DNA of 50,348 bases, from NCBI RefSeq assembly GCF_015352445.1, contig NZ_JADKPO010000034.1, positions 1-50,348 of the forward strand, written 5' to 3'. Of this stretch, positions 24,727 to 30,872 are shown piece by piece. The stretch is from Nocardioides agariphilus (lineage in GTDB: Bacteria; Actinomycetota; Actinomycetes; Propionibacteriales; Nocardioidaceae). Both the position numbers and the translations under genes were made by a program. Within the stretch, counting starts at the first letter, position 1. Every line of letters starts with the position of its first letter. Under the pieces are notes generated by a model. The model worked only from the letters and a program-made list of their open reading frames with translations, was not told the origin of the DNA and did no database searches.

Positions 24727-25251
24727 GTGGGTGTACCAGACATGGGCCAGGATCGGCGGACTGCCGACCTCGAGGCGTTCTCGTGGTTCTTCACGTCCGA
24801 GTACCCGCAGGTCGTGCGGCTGCTGACCGTCGTCGTGAACGACCACGCCGCCGCGGAGGATCTCGCGCAGGAGGCGTTCGTCCGGCTGCACCGCAGCTGG
24901 GCGAAGGTCTCACAGTTCGACAGCCCCGAGGCGTGGGTGCGCCGGGTCGCACTCAACCGGGCCTTCTCCTGGCGTCGACGTGAGGCGCGCCGGCCGCACA
25001 TCGAGCTCGCAGCCGCCCCAGCACCTGAGGTTGACGCTGCGACCGGTGAGCGCGAGGACGTACTGCGGGCCGTCCGTGCACTGCCGCCCAGAGACCGGGC
25101 GCTCGTCGGGCTCTACCACCTGGAGGATCGTCCGCTGGCCGAGGTGGCCGAGGTGCTCGGCCTGCGCCCCGGTGCCGCCAAGGTCGCCCTCCACCGGGCT
25201 CGCCGCCGCCTGGCAGAGCTGCTGAACGACACCGAGGGTGTGACGCCATGA
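24727..25251 (+). CDS. ECF sigma factor (SigE-like, actinobacterial)
   Basis: A 174-residue sigma factor. Region 2 is FFTSEYPQVVRLLTVVVNDHAAAEDLAQEAFVRLHRSWAKV with the following DSPEAWVRRVALNRAFSWRRR. Region 4 has LPPRDRALVGLYHLEDRPLAEVAEVLGLRPGAAKVALHRARRRL. This is the actinobacterial SigE-family pattern. GTG 24727 or ATG 24742 could be the start, a difference of five residues. It overlaps a membrane-protein gene (ATGA) that probably regulates it. Confidence 0.88.
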   Translation: MGVPDMGQDRRTADLEAFSWFFTSEYPQVVRLLTVVVNDHAAAEDLAQEAFVRLHRSWAKVSQFDSPEAWVRRVALNRAFSWRRREARRPHIELAAAPAPEVDAATGEREDVLRAVRALPPRDRALVGLYHLEDRPLAEVAEVLGLRPGAAKVALHRARRRLAELLNDTEGVTP

Positions 25252-25829
25252 CCGATGACACCCGCTTCGACGCACGCGTGCGCGGCGCCCTGACCGAGCT
25301 GCCGGTCCCCGGCGACCTGGAGACGCGCGACGCGCTCGTCGCGGTGCTCGACCGGTCCCGCGGCCCACGACGCAGCCCACGACGCAGCCCACGCACCTGG
25401 GCGATGCCGGCCCTGGCGGCCGCGGCGGTGGTCGCGCTGGTCGCACTGCTGGCGGTCGTGGTCGACCGTCCCGAGTCGCCGCAGGCCGGTCAGGCGCCGC
25501 CCCCGTCGCTCAGCGGCCAGTGGGAGCTGGACGCGGCAGGGCTGACCGACCCCGGGTGGCGGGGCCGGTGGCTGCTCTCGTTCGACGAGGACGGCGTCCT
25601 CACGCTGACCGGACCTGCCGGCGCCATGGACTCCACGGAGGGGGCGTCGTACGCCGTCACCGGCGACCACGTGCGCGTGGATGTCTTCGTCAACAGCGCC
25701 TGCGCGGAGCAGACCGCTGGGGAGTACCGGTGGAGGACCCGAGGCGACCACCTGCTCCTGGTCGTACTCGACGACGTGTGCCCAGCGCGCGCCGGGCTCC
25801 TCGCCGGCGACTGGACGAGGGTCTCGTAA
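25248..25829 (+). CDS. Membrane protein coupled to ECF sigma (probable anti-sigma or effector)
   Basis: A 193-residue single-pass protein. The cytoplasmic part (1-62; TRFDARVRGALTELPVPGDLETRDAL) ends in a basic repeat (RRSPRRSPRT, from 12-bp DNA repeats at 25363-25386). One transmembrane helix (about 46-70; ALAAAAVVALVALLAVVV) precedes an extracytoplasmic domain with GQWELDAAG and two Cys. The topology and ATGA overlap fit a membrane anti-sigma, but no zinc finger or known anti-sigma domain is seen. Confidence 0.65.
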   Translation: MTDDTRFDARVRGALTELPVPGDLETRDALVAVLDRSRGPRRSPRRSPRTWAMPALAAAAVVALVALLAVVVDRPESPQAGQAPPPSLSGQWELDAAGLTDPGWRGRWLLSFDEDGVLTLTGPAGAMDSTEGASYAVTGDHVRVDVFVNSACAEQTAGEYRWRTRGDHLLLVVLDDVCPARAGLLAGDWTRVS

Positions 25830-25859
25830 CCTCGTGGGGCCGCCGGAAGTGTGGTCAGC

Positions 25860-27242
25860 ATGAGGATCCGGCAGAAGGCACGCGTCGCGGTGGCCCTCGC
25901 TCTGCTCGCGGTCGGCACGGGCTGCAGCTCGGATCCCGGGGAGCCCGCATCCGGCCCGACCTACGAGCGGGTCGCCTGCCCCGACGACGTCGAGGTGCTG
26001 GTTGTGCCCGAACACGAGTGCGGCTTCGTCAGGCCTGATCGCGACGGGTCCCTCCAGATCTTCGTGGTGAGTGTGGAGCCACCCGAGCCCTCAGACCTCA
26101 GCCCCGTCCTCGAGACCGGCGTCGACCTCGGCATGACCCCCTCGTACGGCGGTCTCGCGCCCATCGCACAACGGACCGGCCGGCGGGTAGTGATCGTCGA
26201 CCTGCCGGGTACGGGTCACTCCCTCCCCTCCCTCGACTGCCCTGGCGTCGACGGGCTCGGCGACGCCGCAGCGGAGTCGGCAGTGATCGCCGCGGTCGAG
26301 GAGTGCCGCCGGCAGGTGGAGTCAGCGGGCATCGACCCGCTGATGGTCACCCCCGAGCGGCTCGGCGAGGCGCTGTATGCCGTGACCCGGGCACTCGATG
26401 TCCCTCACTGGGTGGTGATGGGCCACGGAACCACCGCCGAGGCCGGGCGTCAGCTCGCCCTTGCCCACCCGGGCCGTGTCGAGGCGCTGGTCCTGGACTC
26501 GGTCGTCGTCGACCCGGCCGCCCGCACCCGAGACGTCGTGGCGTCGATCGCAGGGTCCTGCCGGGAGGACCGCCGCTGTCGGCGCACCTACGGCGACCTC
26601 ACCGAGACCTGGCAGCGGGCGTCGCAGCAACTGGCACGAGAGCCCATCAGCGTCGACATCCCGGGTACCACCACCACGATCTCGATCGACGCGGCCAACC
26701 TCGACCGCGCGATCCGCTGGCTGGTCGCACCGGCCGCGACCGGGCCCGGCCTGCTGCCCGCGCTGCTGGCCGAAGCCGCCGCCGGCAGGCCCGGGCCGCA
26801 GCTGCAGCTGTTCGCCGACACGCTGAGCGTCGCACCGCCGCTGTGCGTCGGGTACGTGCCCAAGTGCGAGACGCAGCAGCGTCTGGTCATCGGCAGCACG
26901 TTGTCGGCGATGTGCCCGACGATGGCCGAGACGGCCGCCTGGTCGGCAGCATGCAACGCGTGGGGCGTGAGCGCGGCGCCAGCGGACCTAAAGCCCCTGA
27001 CAGGCGTGCCCACCCTCGCGCTGTTCGGCACGCACGACCCGTTCGCCTCACCCAGCGCGATCCGCGAGCGCCTGGCCGCGCTGGCGCCCGACGCGTTCGT
27101 CGTCGAGCAGGCCTCCGGGGCGCACAACGTGCTCGGCTCCGAGTGCCCGCGCCTGGTGCGCAACGAGTGGCTCGCCACCGCCGTCCGCGACCCACCCCCC
27201 GAGCTCGCCTGCCTCGCCGATCCGATCGACTTCCAGCCCTAG
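25860..27242 (+). CDS. Alpha/beta-hydrolase-like lipoprotein, apparently lacking the Ser nucleophile
   Basis: A 460-residue lipoprotein (MRIRQKARVAVALALLAVGTGCSSD, lipobox VGTGC) with the layout of secreted tripeptidyl-aminopeptidase-like hydrolases. It has the oxyanion-side strand GRRVVIVDLPGTGHSLPSLDCP, a lid region, and a C-terminal part with the acid in LALFGTHDPFASP and the base in SGAHNVLGS. The nucleophile elbow reads VMGHGTTAEAG. By position the catalytic Ser is Gly190, unless Thr191 serves. It is thus either a pseudo-enzyme or uses another residue. The gene starts 30 bp after the membrane protein, so it may be in the sigma operon. Four or more Cys suggest disulfides. Confidence 0.75.
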   Translation: MRIRQKARVAVALALLAVGTGCSSDPGEPASGPTYERVACPDDVEVLVVPEHECGFVRPDRDGSLQIFVVSVEPPEPSDLSPVLETGVDLGMTPSYGGLAPIAQRTGRRVVIVDLPGTGHSLPSLDCPGVDGLGDAAAESAVIAAVEECRRQVESAGIDPLMVTPERLGEALYAVTRALDVPHWVVMGHGTTAEAGRQLALAHPGRVEALVLDSVVVDPAARTRDVVASIAGSCREDRRCRRTYGDLTETWQRASQQLAREPISVDIPGTTTTISIDAANLDRAIRWLVAPAATGPGLLPALLAEAAAGRPGPQLQLFADTLSVAPPLCVGYVPKCETQQRLVIGSTLSAMCPTMAETAAWSAACNAWGVSAAPADLKPLTGVPTLALFGTHDPFASPSAIRERLAALAPDAFVVEQASGAHNVLGSECPRLVRNEWLATAVRDPPPELACLADPIDFQP

Positions 27243-27252
27243 GAGGACCACC

Positions 27253-27819
27253 ATGCGCCACCACCTCACCGCCATCCCCGTCCTGACCGCGGTCCTCGTC
27301 CTCGCCGCGTGCGGCGCCGACGACAGCTCGGTCTCCGGCGCCGCGGCCGCACCGACCGAAGCCGCCTCGGACGTTGGGTCCTCACCGACGGCCCCCGCGG
27401 TGACCGAGCTCGAGGGCACCTGGACCACGGACCTCACCCGCAAGGCCGTTCGCGCCTACATCCGCGGGCAGGGCTGGGGCGAGCAGGCCGAGGAGTTCCT
27501 CCTCGCCCCCGACATGGCCGGCCCCGAGCAGACGCAGTTCCGCGTGGACTTCGTCGGCGACCGGTTCCGGATGGCCCAGGTGGCGACCGACGAACAGTGG
27601 CAGTCGGGCACATTCCGGATCGAGGACGGCCGCATCTACCTCGACGACGAGGCGCCGGTCGGCGAGCTGACGTTCGCTGTGCACCTCGACGGGGACGTAC
27701 TCACCTACGACAGTCCGGGTGACACCGGAGGCGGCGGGCAGTTCATCCCCGGTGTTCCCGGCTGGGCTCCGGGTGCCGTCATGTGGGCCAGCACCACGTG
27801 GAGCCGCGCCGAGGGCTGA
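27253..27819 (+). CDS. Small lipoprotein of unknown function
   Basis: A 188-residue lipoprotein with signal MRHHLTAIPVLTAVLVLAAC (lipobox LAAC). A Ser/Thr/Ala/Pro-rich spacer precedes a compact domain with ELEGTWTTDLTRKAVRAYIRGQGW and FRVDFVGDRFRMAQVATDEQWQSGTFRIEDGRIYL, a strand-rich lipocalin-like pattern. It lies 10 bp after the hydrolase-like gene with a good GGAGG site, so it belongs to the same operon. The start motif xLxGxW also occurs in the membrane protein two genes upstream, which hints that both carry related outer domains. Confidence 0.65.
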   Translation: MRHHLTAIPVLTAVLVLAACGADDSSVSGAAAAPTEAASDVGSSPTAPAVTELEGTWTTDLTRKAVRAYIRGQGWGEQAEEFLLAPDMAGPEQTQFRVDFVGDRFRMAQVATDEQWQSGTFRIEDGRIYLDDEAPVGELTFAVHLDGDVLTYDSPGDTGGGGQFIPGVPGWAPGAVMWASTTWSRAEG

Positions 27820-27883
27820 GACGACACAGGTCACGCCGGCAGATTCCCGTTAGGTCGTATCAGCCCGCCTGAGGCATGCTCTT

Positions 27884-27890
27884 AGGAGGA
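27884..27890 (+). promoter_or_regulatory. Strong Shine-Dalgarno AGGAGGA of the sigma-S8-CHAT module
   Basis: AGGAGGA is a perfect Shine-Dalgarno. Spacing to ATG 27894 is short (3 nt) and to the in-frame ATG 27900 about 9 nt, so the real start may be 27900, which removes only two residues. Confidence 0.7.
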
Positions 27891-27893
27891 GTG

Positions 27894-28490
27894 ATGACGA
27901 TGCAGGACACGGGCACCACAGAGGACCCGGCGTCCGTCTGGGACGCCGCCGGCACTTCGTTCGCACGCTGGCGCGCCGGCGACCCCGCCGCGCTCGACGA
28001 GCTGGTCAAGGTGATGAGCCCCATCCTGTGGCACGTCGTCCGGGCCACCGGGCTCAGTCGCGAACAGTCCGAAGACGTCGTGCAGACCGCGTGGCTCGCC
28101 CTGGTGCGCAACGCCCAGTCCGTGGGAGACCCCCAGGCAGTGGCGCGCTGGCTCTGCACGACGGCCCGCCGCGAGGCCTGGCGCGTCAGCAAGAGCGCCA
28201 GCCGCAGCACCGTGGTCGAGGACGACGCTCTCGAGTGGCACCTGCCCCACGAGGCCTCGCCCGAGTCCGCGGTGGTGCTCAGCGACGAGCAGGCCCGGCT
28301 GTGGGAGTCCCTCGGCCAGCTGCCCGAACGCTGCCAGAAGCTGCTCCGCATCGTCGCGATGGAGCCACGGCCCGACTACGCGAGGATCGCGGGCGAGCTC
28401 AAGATGCCCATCGGCAGCATCGGCCCGACCCGCGGCCGTTGCCTCGACAAGCTCCGCCACGAGCTCGAACGAACGGGAGCGGGACGATGA
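27894..28490 (+). CDS. ECF-like sigma factor of the S8/CHAT protease module
   Basis: A 198-residue sigma-70 family protein. Region 2 is visible in LDELVKVMSPILWHVVRATGLSREQSEDVVQTAWLALVRN and AVARWLCTTARREAWRVSK. Region 4 is LGQLPERCQKLLRIVAMEPRPDYARIAGELKMPIGSIGPTRGRCLDKLRHEL; the helix KMPIGSIGPTRGRCL is typical of an actinobacterial ECF subgroup. The start follows AGGAGGA. The stop overlaps the next gene (ATGA). Its place at the head of a run that includes two proteases suggests that its activity or regulon is tied to proteolysis; that link is inferred. Confidence 0.85.
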   Translation: MTMQDTGTTEDPASVWDAAGTSFARWRAGDPAALDELVKVMSPILWHVVRATGLSREQSEDVVQTAWLALVRNAQSVGDPQAVARWLCTTARREAWRVSKSASRSTVVEDDALEWHLPHEASPESAVVLSDEQARLWESLGQLPERCQKLLRIVAMEPRPDYARIAGELKMPIGSIGPTRGRCLDKLRHELERTGAGR

Positions 28491-29023
28491 ACCCGACGCC
28501 TGACAACACCGGTGAGACGCGCGACAGCATGGGCGACGACATCCTCATGCTCGAGATCCGTCGGCTCTGGGAGACCCTCGACCCGCCGCCCGGCGACCTG
28601 GCCGACGGCGTCCTCGCCACGCTCGCGGCCATCGACCTCGAGTTCGAGTTCGAGCTCCTCACGCTCGTGGAGTCCCACGACGCCGTCGCCGGCGCCCGCT
28701 CGCTCACCTCGCAGATGTCCGAGGTCGGCCAGTGGTCCCTGGAGTTCGCAGGTCCCGACTTCCGGGTGCTCCTGCGGGTGAGCACGATCAACGAGCGTCG
28801 CCGCATCGACGGCTGGGTGCTGCCCCGCCTGCCGATGCGCATCCAGGTCGCGAGCGCTTCGAGCGGCCACCCGTCCTACGACGGTGTCGAGGTCGATGCC
28901 CATGGCCGGTTCGAGATCACCAACGTCTCCCCCGGTCTGTCCCGGCTGTGGTTCCTCCCGGACACCGCTGCCGACTCCGGTGACACGCGGCTGCCGGTCG
29001 CCACGCCGCCTTTTTGGATCTAG
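28487..29023 (+). CDS. Uncharacterised protein coupled to the sigma factor (candidate regulator)
   Basis: A 178-residue soluble acidic protein with no Cys and no membrane segment. An N-terminal helical part (DDILMLEIRRLWETLDPPPGDLADGVLATLAAIDLEFEFELL) precedes a strand-rich C-terminal half ending FEITNVSPGLSRLWFLPD, which resembles small beta-sandwich domains. I recognise no family. The ATGA overlap with the sigma gene is the usual place for an anti-sigma. By analogy with modules where a TPR-CHAT protease cleaves a sigma inhibitor, it is the best candidate substrate or inhibitor here; this is an inference. Confidence 0.7.
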   Translation: MNPTPDNTGETRDSMGDDILMLEIRRLWETLDPPPGDLADGVLATLAAIDLEFEFELLTLVESHDAVAGARSLTSQMSEVGQWSLEFAGPDFRVLLRVSTINERRRIDGWVLPRLPMRIQVASASSGHPSYDGVEVDAHGRFEITNVSPGLSRLWFLPDTAADSGDTRLPVATPPFWI

Positions 29024-29107
29024 CTCTGCGCGCGGGCTCGAACTCGCCCGGCCCCGGAGCGATTTGTTGCAAGATGCTCGGGACAACCACCGAGAACGGG
29101 GAGAACG

Positions 29108-29185
29108 ATGGCCAAGGACAAGCCCAAGCCCACCAAGCCCGCGCCGACCGGCCCGGAGCCACGGCCGTATGACGAGGGGCACTAG
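29108..29185 (+). CDS. 25-residue Lys/Pro-rich microprotein ending in PYDEGH
   Basis: A short ORF begins at ATG 29108 and ends at TAG 29183-29185. It is preceded by GGGGAGAACG, a usable ribosome-binding site, and is followed 45 bp later by the S8 protease gene. The peptide starts MAKDKPKPTK and ends GPEPRPYDEGH. The terminal hexapeptide PYDEGH is exactly the unit repeated four times in the neighbouring S8 protease, encoded there by mostly different synonymous codons. That match is very unlikely by chance and is the main reason I call this a gene. It has no signal peptide and looks disordered. It could be a protease substrate, competitor or peptide signal. Confidence 0.65.
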   Translation: MAKDKPKPTKPAPTGPEPRPYDEGH

Positions 29186-29230
29186 CACCCTGCCCCTCCT
29201 GCTCCACACCAGGCCTGACAGAGGAGAGCC

Positions 29231-30865
29231 GTGCAGGACAACGAGCGACCCGTACGCCGACCGCGACCCGTCCTGAGGCGGGAGCCGCGCCTGCCGAGCC
29301 GCAGCGCCCTGGCGCGCGTCAACGGACGGGTGCTCGATCCGGGGACCGCACTGGCGGTCGACGGGGTCGCCCCACGCCCGACCGCCTACGTAGGTCCCCG
29401 ACTCCTCGTCTCACGCGGTCCGCGCGACGAGGAGTCCCTGGGCGTGCTCGAGCAGATCGCCGGAGAGCTCGGCTGGCGGGCTGTCGTCAGCCGGGCCCGC
29501 ACCGAGGTGACGCGCGACGAGGAGCGCAGGCTCACCTCCGCGCGGCCGGTGTGGGAGCCCGTCGAGCGCAACACCGACGGGCGCTGGTTCAGCGATGAGA
29601 ACCCTGGCGAGGTGGTGCGCGTCGACCTCGACGTACCGCGCGGCGCTGCTGCTTCCGCCCCCGACGGGTGGGTCCTCCTCCAGACTGCTCGCGCACGAGC
29701 CGAGCGCCTCGGCGACCTCCAGCACGTGGGCCTGGATCACATCGTGCTCCTCCAGACGCCCTACGACGAAGGCCATCCCTACGACGAAGGCCATCCCTAC
29801 GACGAGGGCCACCCCTACGACGAAGGCCACAGCGGCGCCGTCGGCAGCTACGGCAGTCGTGGCAGCGGCGGCCGGCAGCCGATGCGCTACGTCGGCGAGC
29901 CGCCGGTGCGCAGCGCCGGCGTCAAGGGCCGACGGCCGGTCGTCGGGACCCTCGACACCGGCTGCGGCGACCACCCGTGGCTCGGCTTCGTGGAGACCGG
30001 CGTGGGCCTGAGCGGCACCCCGATCGGCTACGTCGACCCGGCCACCGACCCCGAGCGCCACCCCGACCTCGTCGGGCCCCTCGACGGCGGGATCGACGGA
30101 CTCGCCGGCCACGGCACCTTCATCGCCGGCCTGATCCACCAGGCGTGCCCCGACGCCGACATCGTCGCGTGGCGGGTGTTCCCCTCAGAGGGCCCGATCG
30201 TCGAGAGCGACCTCGTCCAGGCGCTCAAGGACATCCGCGACGTCGCGCGCCTGCACCGCGACGGCAAGGGTGGGCACGCACTCGACGTGCTCAGCCTGTC
30301 GCTGGGCTACTACCACGAGACGCCCCAAGACGAGCTGTTCGACCCGACGATGTACTCCATCCTTCGTGAGCTCGGCGAGGCGGGCGTCGCCGTGGTCTGC
30401 TCGGTCGGCAACGACGCGACCGATCGGCCCTGCTTCCCAGCGGCATGGTGCCCGTGGCCCGACGCCACGCAGACGCTGGTGACCGCCGACCCCGGCGCCG
30501 TACCCATCGTGGCGGTCGGAGCGCTCAACCCCAACGGGACCGACGCGTTGTTCAGCAACGACGGGCCATGGGTGCGCGTCCACGACTACGGCGCCTCGGT
30601 GATGAGCACCATGCCCGCCTTCCAGGGCGGGCTCCAGCCCATCGCCCGGGTCGAGACCGACGAGCACCGCATCCGGGAGTCGATCGACCCCGACGACTAC
30701 GCCTCGCAGTTCGCGCTCTGGAGCGGCACATCGTTCTCCGCGCCGCTCTTCGCGGGTCGGCTCGCGAAGGCGATCGGACCCGTCGACCCGGCGCACGACA
30801 CCCGTGCGGAAGCGGTCACGCGCGGATGGGCCGCTGTGGCTGCCCTGACTGACATCGCGCCATGA
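29231..30865 (+). CDS. Subtilisin-like (S8) serine protease with PYDEGH repeats
   Basis: A 544-residue cytoplasmic protease with no signal peptide. Residues 1-175 form a basic N-terminal domain. Residues 177-200 are four PYDEGH units, followed by a Ser/Gly linker. The catalytic domain starts near 230, with Asp242 (GTLDTGCGDH), His294 (GHGTFIAG) and Ser501 (SGTSFSAP) all present, and the oxyanion Asn in CSVGNDATDRP. The GTG start follows GAGGAGA. It lies between the microprotein and the TPR-CHAT protease (7 bp gap), so a shared pathway is likely. The repeat sits at the junction where a propeptide would be cleaved, so PYDEGH may be a processing or docking site. Confidence 0.88.
   Translation: MQDNERPVRRPRPVLRREPRLPSRSALARVNGRVLDPGTALAVDGVAPRPTAYVGPRLLVSRGPRDEESLGVLEQIAGELGWRAVVSRARTEVTRDEERRLTSARPVWEPVERNTDGRWFSDENPGEVVRVDLDVPRGAAASAPDGWVLLQTARARAERLGDLQHVGLDHIVLLQTPYDEGHPYDEGHPYDEGHPYDEGHSGAVGSYGSRGSGGRQPMRYVGEPPVRSAGVKGRRPVVGTLDTGCGDHPWLGFVETGVGLSGTPIGYVDPATDPERHPDLVGPLDGGIDGLAGHGTFIAGLIHQACPDADIVAWRVFPSEGPIVESDLVQALKDIRDVARLHRDGKGGHALDVLSLSLGYYHETPQDELFDPTMYSILRELGEAGVAVVCSVGNDATDRPCFPAAWCPWPDATQTLVTADPGAVPIVAVGALNPNGTDALFSNDGPWVRVHDYGASVMSTMPAFQGGLQPIARVETDEHRIRESIDPDDYASQFALWSGTSFSAPLFAGRLAKAIGPVDPAHDTRAEAVTRGWAAVAALTDIAP
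29759..29830 (+). repeat. 4 x 18-bp tandem repeat encoding PYDEGH
   Basis: Four direct 18-bp units, CCCTACGACGAAGGCCAT with silent variation, encode PYDEGH four times (residues 177-200 of the S8 protease). All differences between units are at third codon positions. Confidence 0.95.
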
Positions 30866-30872
30866 TGGGCTA

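Noticed and set aside
24562-24891. N-terminal extension of the CDF transporter from an upstream ATG
   Set aside because: The extension would be encoded by the CCTGACACGGTG repeats (QAPCQAPC) and by antisense of the sigma factor gene; CDF sequence begins at GTG 24561.
29024-29107. Hairpin CGGGC...GCCCG as terminator before the microprotein
   Set aside because: The stem has only five pairs and the region likely carries read-through or a promoter; evidence is too weak.
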